A DNA stretch of 64,000 nucleotides from Hymenolepis diminuta (GCA_900708905.1 CAADRB010000011.1:1305857-1369856); one strand, 5' to 3'. Shown: positions 11,601 through 24,853, counted from the first letter of the stretch. Notes: generated by a model not told the origin, from the sequence alone. Program-made: numbers and translations.

Positions 11601-14600
11601 AGTAATTAATATTTAAAATCTTCCTAAGCACCAGTAAGTCTTAAAACAATTAACTTTTGAATCGAAAGCTGACATTCTATCACCTTTTTTATTGGTTAAT
11701 ATCCAGTTATTCAATTAGCATTTATCATACGATCCCCGATTAAAAAACTCTCAAGATAACCGCTATGCTGATTACTTTCTATGTCCATTACAGAAAGTGT
11801 TAACAACACTTGACTTTGAAAGGAGGAAGATATCATGGGGTCACCACTCATCTTGTCGACTAGAATTTACCCTTGCGGTTGACCTTCCTTATCACTAATA
11901 AATATGTGTTTTGTAACCTCCGATTTGACAGACGTGCACTTCGACCACTATGAATGGTAGTGTGTTCTTTTATTTAAAAAAAAACGAGTATATATTGAAC
12001 TATTCGGACGAGCGGATGCATAGCTTATAATTTATAGAGGTTGGTTTAAGCGCAAAATGTGACCTTTGTTCGAAGGTGGATATCCGGTATGAAGAAAACT
12101 AGTTCGGAATTAAAAGGTGGTTCTGAAATAACTGGTACGGCTACGATGAAATGAAACTCCAAAACATCGTTCACATTATTTTTGTAAAAATAGAATTCTT
12201 ATAATCAAAACAAGTCTTTGGAGCACAAGATATGCGTAATCATTGAATGAACTTTAAGCATTTGAATAGATTTTGCTTTTACTTGACCATCTGAACGGGA
12301 AGTAGTTTTCTTTATGAGTGCAAGGTGATTTGCCGCGTAGTAGTTTAGCTTGCTAACAAGATATAAATACGGCGATTATCTTATTACCTTCTTCTTCTCT
12401 CTCTACATCTTTTATTTCAAAATATAACAATAAGTCTGTGTATGGCGATCAGCATATTTTGTCTGTGAAGTCAGTGGTCATGAGTTCACAGTAAGTGAGC
12501 GGAATGATCAACTGCACTGGTCAGTTCTAACCAATACAAAATGGAGAATTCGAATTTCTCACTGAATGCCTCTATTTCTTCACCTAAGATGAGTGTTTAA
12601 AAGCGCTTTGGGAAATGGATTTGGGAGTTATTATGGTTCATATACAACTTTTGCCTTCTTTTTTTCAGGATATCGATATGGTGCTACAATGGTTCCCTTT
12701 ACGAAAGAAGATAAAGACAATCTTAAATTGGAAAACTCAAAGGGCTTATCAATAATTGGATTCACAAAAGCACTAAATGTATGTTAACCTCCCTCATTTT
12801 CATATTTTATATGAATATTATTTTCCAAAGCTGATTTAATAAGCCTTTGCTTCGATACATATTTTGTTTAATGTGTAACAGCAGCAAAAATTTAAAAGCG
12901 ACGTCTTGCTTAAAGAGTGGAATATTATCATTATTCCACATAATGTTAAAGTGGTTTGAGGACTGTTTAAATACTGATAGAATTGATGGAATTCTATCTT
13001 CACTCATCTATTGGGAAAAACAAACAAAAATTTTTAGACACTTCCTCTTTGATTTTTTCATGGCGTAGCGGTCAAAGTATACGTCTGCCAGTGATAAAGA
13101 ACTATGCACCCATTCAGTAACACGCATTCAGTGGACATTCAGTAACGACTTGATTTACCGTACTATAAAAATCGGTCAATATCTGGTTTCAATCTATTCT
13201 GAATGTGGATTTGGTTAATTTATCGATCGGTCTTTCTTCCTTTAACAATGTTACGGTAGCTATTGAATCAGTAAATGGAAAAGAGTATTACCCTTTTACG
13301 TTTAGTTAATATTGCTCATTATTGATACAGCGTTTCTCATGAAGAGAATTCGAATCCTTCCAGAAAAAATTACCTCATAAATGTGATGAGTTGCATGCAA
13401 AATGTAGTTCATGTAGACTAGTATCTTCCTTGTCATTTGGCTTATTATGATTTGTCTGATAGTGAAACTCACATTTGTATATTGGTAAACATGTTTGAAC
13501 GGTTAACAATTTAAAACGAGTTTTGACCTGTTTTGAGCTGTAGTTCTTATAGCTAGTGCTTCTCTTGTAAAACATTGATCAACAACCTCTGAAATCTACT
13601 CTAAATATTATTTTTCATTTAGATAACACCCAATATCTTTGTTGGCAGTACAGTAATGCGCTTTGTTGCTGATTCGCCTAGCTTTGATGAAATATCTCAA
13701 GATTGGGTAAATTTTTTAATTTACTACTTATATCCCTTGAGTAGAAAGGTGATTCTTCAACAGTTGCTGTCTCGGCATTAACTCAAGCCCTTATCGAAAT
13801 GAATTCCGTAGCTTTGGTTAGAAAGGTCTATTCGCGAGTTTCTCATCCTACTCTTGGAGTCCTTATACCAACGTAAGTCTTAGATAAAAGCTTATGTTGA
13901 TTAGTGACTATTGATTTAATCATTAATCAAATGATTTTGATTCTCGGTCTTAGTGTCTGGTTAAACGAATGGAGTAGATACTATTAAACCATTGGGAAGG
14001 TAATGCGCTCAATTTGCCAGAACAAGATTAGAAAATCTACTGAAATTGCCTAAGTAGAAATATATACATATGGTTATTTACCTGTCCTGATCAGGGATAA
14101 TTTAATCACCGTAATTGTTTGTTTTTATTTACAGAATGGATGAACATGGTGCTGGACTAATCTATCACGATTTGGCATTCCGTGAAGATATCCGCACATT
14201 TACATTTCCAAGTCTCCCCGTAGTTGAGACCACTAAAGAGGAAGAAGATGATAGTAAAGTTGACGTGAAGCAATCGTCTTCAAAATGCAGATGGAGTCCT
14301 AATGAGGAACAGGTTGAAGCTATGGACGCTTTCGTGGATGTTATGATGCTTTCAAGCGACTTGGATGATTCAGGAATAGGGTACGTTAAATTTAAAATTG
14401 ATTTTGCTTCTTGAATATTGTTATAACTGTGGGGATACTACGACTATACTGTTGTTTCTCTAGCATATTTAGTGTCTTGTTTATCTATATGCTTTCCACA
14501 ACAAGGTAGGAAAGAGTCAGAGGCTACGGCTGCATAAATTAGACGGATAGATGAGCAGATTGAAGCTCAACATGTGATAGGTATAAAAATGCGGTAAATC

Positions 14601-17600
14601 AATAAATTAAGGAAATAGTAATGAACGCACCATCAAGTTTCTAACGGCTCATTTTGACATTTATTTCACTTTATAAGAATGTCTCGAATTCTATTTTCCA
14701 AGTTCATCTCCAAAGCAATGTAATTTCACACGTTCTTCTTTTCATTCAATTTCTCACACTCATGTAGGTTTTTTTGTTCTCAAGTACAATATGTGTTGCA
14801 AATTGTAAGCGGTATTTAAAATTTATGTTTAGGTAGAGTTTTAAATGCATACTTGGTGAGGGGTTTCTCAAGATTTTTAAAGCAATTCATTGTTGTTATA
14901 ACCCACAATAAGTCAGAAAAAATTTTAAAGGTCCCCACTGTGGGAAAGTCACTGAAATTCATTATTAGTAAGTTTAGTAAATGATGGGAAAGAGGCACCT
15001 TATTTGATTGTATAAATGAGCAGTTCAAGTTCCAAAAGTCAAATTTCATGAATCCTCGCATAGATCACTGGCAGAACTCTTTGCACTATATCCTGTGCTT
15101 ATTGATCAATCGTTAAATTATGATTGTTGATCTTGTCAAATCAATTCATTTTGTTTTTGTTTAAACAATCGCCTCATAAAGATGATCTGAATTGAGCCTA
15201 TTATATAGTTGAGCGTTTTTAATTTTAGTTAAACCAACTGATTGACCTCTATCCATGTAGGTGAAATAGGCAGCTCTACCTGATCTTTTAACCCTATGCG
15301 GTTTCTCCCATCCAATTTGCCATCGTAGTTTTTTTAACAGATCAATATCCACCTATGCTCCAACCAATCTTAAAGTCCTTAAGAATAGACGGTCTTGTGA
15401 TCATATAACAGAAAATAATGTACTTTTCGGCTCAGAGTCATGAAATGTCATTCTTCTCTTTCTCTGGTCTTCGTAGCATTGAAAGCCAATCACCGCTTTC
15501 CTATTTATGTATTTAATATGAACTTAAATTAATCCTTTTTATCAAACGAACATAATAAAATAATCTTTCTTATTAATTTACATCTTATATTAACTTTGAA
15601 CTAACAATTTTCAGAGATCAATGATGGCTTACTTGGGTTCTGTCAGTTCCATGCATTAAATTAATTAAATTGAATTAATTGAATTAAAGGCTACTAGTCT
15701 TATTTATGTTCAGATTTGAAGACCCCATAGTAGATGAAAACTAAGATTTAATAAGAATAGAATGACTCTTCAATTAACATATTAGCTGACAGAGTGATAT
15801 CTCTTTATTTCAGTGACGACATAATGAGTTCAGGAATGTCGCTGGACCTAGAACATGTTTGTAACCCTTGGCTTTATCGATTTTTCACCCTCATACGTGA
15901 ACGAGGTCTAGGCAAGGACCTTTCCTTTCAAACTGATTTAACCATCAATGACTGGCCATCCTTGAATCCTGATGATCTTCCAGGTTTGAGTGGTATTCTC
16001 AACACAATTGAAGAAAAATTGACCAGTGGCATGGAATCCACGCTGAACCAGGTCCTCAAAGAGCTGAATCGAGTTATGCCTGAAATCGTTCCAACTGCTG
16101 ATACAACTGCGGTTCTTCGTGCAAAAAGAACCCATGAGGAGGAAGATGAAAAGGCAGCCAATAAGAAACGCCGGCAGGTCATGGCGGCTGATTTGTTTGG
16201 GATTAAAATGGAGGATGATGGGTAATTTTGGTTTCAGTCATTTATCGATTACATACTGAAATCTATCCTGAAATTTATTGAAATTTTGTTTCATCGCAGA
16301 GGAGATGATACTAATTATCAGATGGATTCCAAGAAAACTGCCCATAATTTGCAAATTGGGTCAATCGATCCCATCGGAGATTTCAAGGGAATGCTAAAAG
16401 CAGGTCTCGTAACTAAAGGTATTTAAAGATCAGTTGAACTGCTCTATATTATGATCTTGAGTTTTAGTCTTTTCATGGATAACAGTAATAATCAGAAAGC
16501 AATGTAGCTACTGTTATAACCTAAGCTGCCGTCCGGGGTTACACTATGATTAGGCGCTCAAATTCAGAAGGAAGAATTGAAAAGATCTATAATTCGGACA
16601 ACTGCTCTTTTCGCCATTTCTCAAGGAAGTGCAACGGTCGATATATCGTCTTGATATAGGGACTTGATTGGGTGTCAGGTTAGCCAATAATTGAAATAGA
16701 GGCGCGATTACATTCTCATTCATGAGTGTAAGAAATTGATCATCGGTAAATCAATAAACGAAATCAAGTGTACCTATATGGCTTCCTAACAGATAGTTTT
16801 AGAAGTATTTTGGCGATATTAAGTGTCGAATAATCCCAACAAAGGATAATGAATCCCGATTTTTTTGATATCACGAATAGATAGTTCAACATTTTTCTAG
16901 GCTCACATAGTAATAGAAGCAATAAACTTAATGGATTTAATGGCAACAAACACTCAAAACGGCAGCAAATTCAGGACCTTCTTAAGTTAGGTTTGTTGAG
17001 CGCTAATAATTGTAGATCCGTTTAAGCATATCTGGTAAGTGCTGGAAACTTTACCGGGGCACAAGTATAACTTGCTTGTTCCTATCTCTAACCTGAATTT
17101 GTATCTATCCATATTTCTACATCTTTTATAGCTTGCTCTGAAATTGAGAACCACATTTTACGACTCATCGATGATCCTCTCACTCCAGAACTTCTCCGTC
17201 CACGGGTTATCCAATGTCTTCGTGGTTACCGCGATGCTGGTTTGGTATCTGGAGTTTCCATGGAAGTTCCCAACTCCTATAATGCCTTTTTAATCAAATG
17301 GCGACATGAACTTGAGTCTAATCATGCTGTGAATAATCGACTAGCTTTCTGGAACGATGTAATCACTACCGGTATGGTTGACCTATCGATAATCCTACGA
17401 ATAGTTGAACTGAAGTAAGACCTAATGAGTGTTTGATGTTTTAGACATATCCCTTGCCCCAATCAATAGTGATAATTTGGAAGGAATGACAATGACCCCC
17501 GAAGAAGCAAAATCTTTAATCTGCGATCCATTAAAAAGGATCGTAGACGCTGGGGACAAACCCGATACCGCTCAACCAATGGCTTGTATTGATGACTTGG

Positions 17601-17641
17601 TAAGAGAGCCTATTGACAACCGAGTGTGGGCCCTGGCATGA
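8663..17641 (+). CDS. XRCC5: Ku80, DNA double-strand break repair (NHEJ)
   Basis: Ku80 pairs with Ku70 to form the ring that binds broken DNA ends in non-homologous end joining. Thirteen exons: 8663-8761, 8806-8992, 9033-9081, 9121-9375, 11065-11339, 12669-12778, 13623-13706, 13745-13872, 14135-14380, 15814-16221, 16300-16418, 17132-17371, 17445-17641. All have GT-AG borders and their phases join into 2397 nt (798 codons plus TGA), near the family's 700-800 residues. The N-terminal vWA-like domain starts ALCIVLDIGPHMNGK and continues IALVLVGTDKTEND. The Ku core includes YRYGATMVPFTKED. A Lys/Arg stretch, NKKRRQ, lies near residue 600, and a helical C-terminal domain follows. Exon 1 has no ATG: it opens right after a TTTTTAG acceptor, so a start supplied by a trans-spliced leader or an unseen tiny exon is needed. 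Intron 4 (1.7 kb) holds nothing recognisable; introns 5, 6 and 9 hold repeats. Confidence 0.93.
12440..12585 (+). repeat. SINE copy in Ku80 intron 5
   Basis: A degenerate tRNA-like head (TGGCGATCAG at 12444-12453, then GAGTTCACAG) is followed by the shared body GTGAGCGGAATGATC and GGAGAATTCGAATTTCTCA. Same strand as the host gene. Confidence 0.5.
13060..13130 (+). repeat. SINE head fragment in Ku80 intron 6
   Basis: TGGCGTAGCGGTCAAAGTAT resembles the A box and D-arm of the SINE heads at 6014 and 39140. The rest is too diverged to follow. Confidence 0.35.
14896..15100 (+). repeat. Dispersed repeat, family 2, in Ku80 intron 9
   Basis: Carries ATAACCCACAATAAGTCAG, a diverged CACTGTGGGAAAGTCACT, CTTATTTGATTGT and AAGTTCCAAAAGTCAAATTT, in the order seen in the other family members. 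Confidence 0.5.
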
Positions 17642-17916
17642 ATTAGAGAAGCGGAATTTGCACTATCTCCTTCCTTCATAGTCTTCTACTTAAGTGCCTC
17701 TTAAGTGGTTGAGCGCATCTACTAATGTGCCAAATTCTTGTTATTTTTCATCATCATTGTCATGTTTTCGCCTTTGTGCAGAACGCAACACCGGGGCTGA
17801 ATCATCTTGTAGAGTAGCAGTTTATCGATAGATTGCCAATTAAGCAAACGATAATTACATTAGTGCATTGACGCACAGCGAACCTTGATGGTGCATACTC
17901 AACACCTCAGTATTTC

Positions 17917-17926
17917 AATAAATAAA
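17917..17926 (+). promoter_or_regulatory. Polyadenylation signals for Ku80
   Basis: Two overlapping AATAAA hexamers about 275 nt after the Ku80 stop codon are the first good candidates for 3' end formation. Confidence 0.55.
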
Positions 17927-20900
17927 GCCTTGATTTAAAGCCAAGAGTTAGATAATTCCCATCAGATATCTTTGTTTTTGACGGCTGTTTCTTTTAAATA
18001 AAAAATTGATAAAAATATAATCTCAAACTTATTTGCTGAATACTGACAATGAAATAAGTGACATTAATTGAGTACATTGAGTCGTCCTCCAAACACTAAA
18101 CTTTGTAATTTAGGCATAAATGGTAATAATAAAAAATCGAGGAGTATAGCGTATAGTATAAGTTTTTAGCTATTCTGAGATGAAAAGTGAAAATTCCGCT
18201 CAAAATGGTGTAAAGAAATTACAGAAAATCTGTATGAAATCGATAAAAACGAGGTGCTTTTGTATTTAACGATAATACGACCAAATAACTATTGTTGTAT
18301 CAATCGAAATGCTCAATGTTTTGTCTCTAGATAGACCATTCTCACCAGTCATCCATCATCCTTAATATGCGGCACTGGGCACTTGCTGCTCCTGGCAGCT
18401 TGATAGTTAGTTAGAACAGAAACTACTGCGTTCGGTGATGTTTTAACATTCTACATCGATGGTATAAGAACGCCTTATATATATAAGGGCCTCTCTGATG
18501 GAAAATCTGCATTTTTCTGACTTTTAGATCTTCCTATTCACGAGATACAGTAAAAGCCAGACGACTGTTATTACTAACAGTAGAACAAAATATTTTCATA
18601 TTTTTAATTGTGGGAAGTAGACTAGGTTAACAGAAGGTCCAAAAATAATGAGGGGGATCGAAATGATGCTGAGAGTAACGTCAAGGTATCAAAAAGTTCC
18701 ACTTCATTTGATTTTTGGATTCAGATTGTACAGTAAATACTAAATGGGTACTTCACGTTCCGAAAATCAAATTTCATAGTTCATCGCCTGGATTGCAAAA
18801 AATGCTTTTTTACAGTGTTCAAGGCTTACGGACCGGTTTTAATCGTGATGGTTAGTCTTCCCATTTCAATTAATTTTTTCCAATGGTTGAGAATACAAAA
18901 TGAACTTACATGATATTAAATAATTTACATTATTTTATCATATTAGAAATAGGATAGTTAAAGATAGATTAAATTAGTGGAGCCCCGTAAGCTATATTCA
19001 CTCAAGGCGAATAAAAGGCCTAGTTGCGCTTTGAAAAGAATAGTTCGTGATTGATATTGTCAATTATTTGTAAAATTTTTGTGATATCTTTCTTTTTCAA
19101 ATAACGTTAAACCTTTATGCATATTTTATCGTTATTGGCATGCGAAGTTCGTCATGTTTTGTAGGGAAAAGCACCTGAATACAAAAAAATGGTAAGCAAT
19201 CCAATTTGTGTTAAGGGGAGTGGATCAAGTAGAAGTAGACAGTAAAGTTGGATCTGCAACGTATTGGAAAATACGTACAAAACTTCAGAAGGCCTCAGAG
19301 AGAACACGTCTCATCTAGCTTATATACTTTTATATTGTCAGTCAAAGTTGATTAGATAGACAAGCTAGACACATTTGAGGATAGGGGGAGGTTAAGCATA
19401 CTCAAATCCCAAAGAGAATTTATCATGTGGTCCGACATTGATACCGCGAGGTCATCAAAAGAATTTGAGATATGTTGCTCTTGCCAATAAGGTACTCATG
19501 ATGACAGCTACTTTAGATTCACAGCGGCGCCAAAAACAACTGTGTATGAAAGACCTTGCTTTCCAGTCTAGATTAAAATAATGATCGATCTGATTTTCGC
19601 TTTAACAAATTCTTGCACTCTCGAAGTGCAAGTCAATAACACGATTGATAACAAAATGCAATTTTGTCAGGTCTTAGAAACAAAGTTTTTCAGTCTGAGC
19701 CGATGTCCAATTAATCAATATAACGATTCTTGCTTACGTTGGCGAACGGGTTGACAATTAGACATTCGATGACTCAAATAGACACCACTGCAAAAATAGG
19801 ATTAGGGTTAGGTGATTGTTATACTTGCACTACATTAATGTACTTGCAGTTAAAAGGTCAACATCTTTTTTGCACCTAGGATTCTCCTTAAATAGTAATT
19901 GAAGGAATGGAAATTTGATGAACTTCACTGATTACGTTTTTAAAGTAATTACAAATTATGAATACAATGGAAAAGGTGTAGGTGTTAAATTAAGGATATT
20001 TCAATGCTCAGGGATCAGGAACTAAGGGATATTTAGGGATGAGTTTTACTAATATAGGAAGACAAACCTCAGGTTAAGTAAAAAATTGATGGTTCTTTCA
20101 AGAGGTTATCACCACACTCCGCTGTATTTTTTCCTCTAGCAAACCAGATTTCAAGGCTGACCAAATGGTATCCTTCTTGTAAAATAATTTATTTTTAATA
20201 AGAAGTAATTACTGCAAATGCTTATAGTCATTTTAGATTGGTACTTCATGTCTGATGGATTTCTGTTTTTTTTCAATTCTAGATTGATGAATTGGAATGA
20301 GGCCATGGTCTCTACTCTGTAATCCCATTGGACTATCTTTGACTTTACTTGGTTTAAATTGTATTTTTTCGCTTTAATTTCTTCATTTTTATTTGTATCT
20401 GAGTTAAAAATCATTTTCTGATGTTTACTGCTCTTCTTATAAAATCTTCCAGTGTTGTGTATTTTTGTTAACATCGGGGCAGGAATTCGAACTAGGATCA
20501 AACAGTTCAATATCACGTATCCATTTATTATCATTGTCTGGCTTGGTGATTTCCACCTAAATTTTTTACGTAATACTCCAAGGTGTGCTAAACTTAGTTT
20601 CACGTATGCCTAATGATCTTAGTTTGATACCCAATGCTAATTACACCATTTCAACAGCCATGAATGCTGGTTAGGCGTCAACAGCAAGATGCAATAGTTC
20701 CTCTGAGGAAACGCGCCGAACAATTGCAAGTTCTTGTATGGAAGACGATAAAGTAGTCGAAATATTATTGAAATTAAGACTAACGAAAATGAGTACATCT
20801 AAATCTGTGCAACCCTAAACCTAAGCTAAATATGTGTTCGGTGAAGAAGATTAAAATTGGGTGTTGAATCCTACGAAGAAATTAATTAGTTGAATTACTT

Positions 20901-21579
20901 AATGCCCACCACAAACGAAAATCTTGTGTGGAGACCACCTGTCTGCCAGTGAGATAAGAAGACACTGTTAGTCTGACCACCGTAAGACCTCAGATAAGTA
21001 ACCAATAGGTTCTCCTATATATTAATGGTATCTTCAAGAATTATGGAAAGGTGAGAAGCTTGGAAATTAAAAGAAGCTGCGCCATCTGAATTTTCCACAT
21101 TTCAGAAATGCCACAGAACGGAAAAGTTGAAAGTCTAGAGCTCAGACTTTCTCCCTCTTACACTTTCCTGAAGCCAACTGCTGAAGACGTTTAAATCTTC
21201 CTCTTACTAAAATTCTCACTACACCCAACGGCAGGGAAAAAAATCAAAGCAAATCAACGAACATCATTTCATTTGTCCAGATATTCAACAAATAACCGTA
21301 CTGAATTTTGACATCAAGCATATAGATAATGCCGAAATGTGTCAATGGTCAGGCTATAGCAGGTCTTAACAAATCCGAACTATTTGACAATTTCCATGAT
21401 CGAAAGTTGTACAATTATATTCGTTTGCTAATGGTAATTATATTAACCTACTGAAAAAATGCATTTAAAAAAGAAAATTATTTAATTTACTTTTGTTTTC
21501 ATTAGCTCATAGCTTTTTGATTCGCACTATAGTTTGCTACCCCCTAATTCACACAAAAATCAGCCGACAAAGCCAAGCT
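17927..21579. other. Intergenic region between Ku80 and annexin
   Basis: About 3.7 kb without a recognised gene. It holds a family-2 repeat (listed separately) and the palindrome CCTTATATATATAAGG at 18473-18488. The 150-codon minus-strand frame at 20151-20603 (MKLSLAHLGVLRKKF...) is long for chance in AT-rich DNA but is Lys/Asn/Ile-rich, matches no family I know, and has no splice or polyA support. I leave it as unproven. Confidence 0.4.
18565..18850 (+). repeat. Dispersed repeat, family 2
   Basis: One of the clearest copies: TTTTTAATTGTGGGAAGTAG, GGGGGATCGAAATGATGCTG, ACTTCATTTGATTTTTGGAT, then GTTCCGAAAATCAAATTTCA and a CTGGATTGCAAAA block. Compare the reverse copy at 58365-58645. Confidence 0.65.
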
Positions 21580-21702
21580 TGAATCTGATTGGTTAGTCCG
21601 GAGATGAGGCCTCATGTAAGATCATTGAAGCCTCGAGTTAGGAAGCATTGTGACTCTGCTTCACTTCCTATACGCGTTAAAGTGGTTAATACCCCCTAGA
21701 CA
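21580..21702 (+). promoter_or_regulatory. Probable annexin promoter and 5' UTR
   Basis: Just upstream of the inferred ATGA exon lie a CCAAT-type box (CTGATTGGTTAG near 21586) and a GC-richer stretch than the surroundings. This is inference from position; no transcription start can be seen. Confidence 0.3.
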
Positions 21703-24700
21703 ATGAGTAAGACTTAGCATTTTAAAATATTAAAATACAAGTCTATTTTTGCTAATATAGCCTTGATTAAAAATAACAACGAAATTGTAATTGTAGTTGA
21801 ATTATTATGCATCGCAACAGTTACTATATATTTATAAAAATATTTATCTTAATTTTTTTCAATATAATTAACTTTTACAGATAAAATTATTAATTTCTGT
21901 GAATATTGCTTTTAATAGATTAATTATTTATTAAAACGAATAATTTTTTTTATTTAAATAGCATTTTCCAGATAACGATAGAGTTAACTGACATTTTATG
22001 TTATTTTAATTATTGAGATTCTTGCTTATTTATGGAGTTACTCCAAACACCTAAAGAAAAAATTACTATTTCTAATTAGCACATGACGGATGAAGTAATT
22101 TTATTTCGTTATTTATGCTTCAGACACAAGTCCTCGCTCTCCATGTCAATTCTATGATGTTAACGGTAAACCTTTCCGTCCAACTTTGAAACCTCATCCA
22201 AATTTTGATGTACATGCCGATGTGGATGTTCTCTGCAAATCTATGCGATGTTGGGGTAAGTTTTGGATAAAGCTAACTTCTGTTTCAATCTAGGCACTGA
22301 TGAAGATGCCATCATTAAGATTTTGGGGAAAAGAACAAACGAGCAACGTATGCAAATCGTTTCTGCGTATAAAGCAAAGTATGGACGGGTAAGTTGGATT
22401 TATTTATTTAATTTCGTTGTTTCTCACTAATCAAATTTATTTTTGTTCGAATGCAGGAACTCGCTAAAGACCTTGAAGGAGACTTGAGCGGCCACTTCAA
22501 AGATTGCTGTATTCTACTAACAGAATGCCCATACTACTTAATGGCAAAGTCCCTCTATTACGCATTCAAAGGTGTCGGAACAAATGAAAATACTATAATT
22601 GAAATCCTTGTTGGTTGTTATAACGAAGAACTGGAGAAACTAAAACAGGCATATATCTATGGTGAGTAAATTCCGCTTCTTCCTCGAATCAATCAAACGA
22701 TCGCAAGTAAAGTAATCATTAAATGTTTATTTCTTTTAGTTCTTCGTGATAAAGGAATCAAGGGTAAGTTACATAGGATTTTTACGCCAGATTTCTTTGC
22801 CAAAATAATTTGGAATTCTTAGAAAACCAGGCTAGGAATTGTGACACTGCGGTCATCAACGCAAAATGAATAATTAGATTAAGTGAACTCGATAACGACT
22901 CAAGCGATTTTCTAAATGCAACTTATGTTTCTTGGTGAAAATAACAGAGCTCTTTAATGTACGAGTAATGATTGATCAATTTCAAGACCGTTTTGTCATC
23001 CAAAGGCACTTTAAACAAGCGTCCAAGTGAACTTTGAAAAAATGCACTTTAGGGGGCTTTAACTAGGTGCAATAGTCATTTGATTAATCAAATTTAGGTC
23101 GCGGATTTCGAAATAACTACTTTTAACTAAAAATAAATTCAGTAGGCAAATTAATCGTTCAATTAGTAAATAGATTTTGATTACAAACTATTTATTTTAC
23201 AAGCATTTTCATAAAAATAATATATTTTTTGGTTAATAATTTGGAAAAAGACTGTGTTAATAAATGCCTCTCAGTTCACCCCTTATATATATATATATAT
23301 ATATGACTGCAGAAAATTGAAAAATAAACACTGAATTTGAAAAATTTATTTGTGTTTATGTGATTTTAAAATTTAATAAAATAGAAGTAAATGAAAGAAC
23401 TTATTGATTTCTTAATTTTCCCTATTATATAATCATTAATATCAATCAAAATTTATTCCTTTTTATTAATTAATAAAAAATTACTTGCGAATTTATATCG
23501 TATTTAAATAGCAATGAAGTCACTATCGAAATTATTCGTTACTGAATCTGAAGTAATGCTCTACTTTAAATAAGCAAGGAATTTAAAAATTATTAAGCAG
23601 TTTTATAAAGTATAATATTTGAAAGTCGATCAAGTTTTAAGCATTCACGTGCAGTTTCTTAAATCATTCAGGACCTAAGTTTTAAATAACAGATCTTGAC
23701 GGTCTTTGCACTGAGCTGTCTGGAAATGTTTATAATGATTAATCCCCATCTTCGGATTCGAACAATTTCTTACTGTACCGATAACTTGGCACGTCCTCGG
23801 GCATATAAAAAGCCTGCAGATCCTTGTAAGACGTCACCTAAATCACCTCATTTGAAATTTACTGTTTATTATTTATTTATTATTATCAAATTTTATACTG
23901 AATTGATTTCCAAATACGGAATTGAATGAATTAATTTGGCCTAATCCTCTAGATCCAAAACGTAACCTTGAATCTGATCTACGCTGCGAGACATCAGGTT
24001 ATTTCGGCAAAATGGTGCTACAAATGTTGAAATCCAAAGAAAGGGATCCTAGCGAAGAAAAAATTCGTCGTGGCCTAGAAGCAATAGTTAACGAGGATGA
24101 AGTTTCCAAAGTTGTCAAACAGATTACAGATGCTATCGAGAAGTGATTTGTAGTTGTTAACCTCACTTCCTAGTGTAACGTACTGAGATAAACTTCTAGT
24201 TTTTCCTCATTTTAGAAAAAAGAACACTCCTGCACTTCTTTTCAATGCATTCTCCAACAAAAATCCATGGGAAATTGCTGCTATGGAAAATGAATACAAA
24301 CGAGTACGACTTTTGCCTATATATAAGTATTGACTCTCATTACATTAATTTAAAACATCTAACTTGATCTCTTCTATAAATTATTTCAGGCAAGTGGTAA
24401 GAGCTTGGTTAAAGCAATTCCCGAAGTGGTCGAAGGTGAATTCGGAACGCTTCTTATAGCTATGGGTAGGTGTATTGCATTTTTACATCGAAGACATGAA
24501 GGAAACCTTTAATTATGTCCCTTCTTTAGTTGAACATGCCGTGAATAGGCCGAAATTTTACTCAGAAGCTCTCTATCACTCTATGGTTGGTGCTGGAACG
24601 CGTGACTATCTTCTTATGAGGGTATTGATTCTTCGTTCTGAGGTGACCTCATAGAACTATTGATTACCGCTGTCTCTATTAAAACATATTTATATAATAA

Positions 24701-24853
24701 GCTTTTTATAACTCTTTTTCGCAGATTGATCTTGTGGACATTAAGGAGACATTCGATAAGGACCACAAAAGTCTTGCTGATTGGATAAAAGGTGATACCT
24801 CAGGAGATTATGAGAAACTGTTGCTCACTCTATTGAATGAATCAGGAGAATAG
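21703..24853 (+). CDS. Annexin, calcium-dependent membrane binding
   Basis: Ten exons: 21703-21706, 22124-22255, 22294-22388, 22457-22661, 22740-22763, 23953-24142, 24216-24303, 24390-24465, 24530-24642, 24725-24853. They join to 1056 nt, 351 residues plus TAG, the usual annexin size. Four annexin repeats lie at about 33-100, 105-180, 188-271 and 278-348. Type II calcium loops show as MRCWGTDE (degenerate) in repeat 1, FKGVGTNE in repeat 2 and MVGAGTRD with the later GDTSGDYE in repeat 4. Repeat 3 has KKKNTP in the loop position and probably binds no calcium there. The donor after RSE in exon 9 was chosen because it restores the conserved RSEIDL block. Exon 1 would be ATGA alone before GTAAGA, giving MNTSPRSP after splicing; exon 5 is a 24-nt micro-exon. 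No signal peptide, as usual. Orthology within flatworm annexins is not resolved. Confidence 0.92.

Noticed and set aside
18473..18488. 16-bp palindrome CCTTATATATATAAGG as a regulatory site
   Set aside because: Simple AT palindromes arise often here; not close to any gene start.
20151..20603. 150-codon minus-strand frame
   Set aside because: Lys/Asn/Ile-rich composition as in random AT-rich DNA; no family, splice or polyadenylation support.
24622..24642. Earlier annexin donor at 24622 (AGG/GTATTG)
   Set aside because: It would delete the conserved VLILRSE block before IDLVDIKETF; the donor at 24643 restores it.
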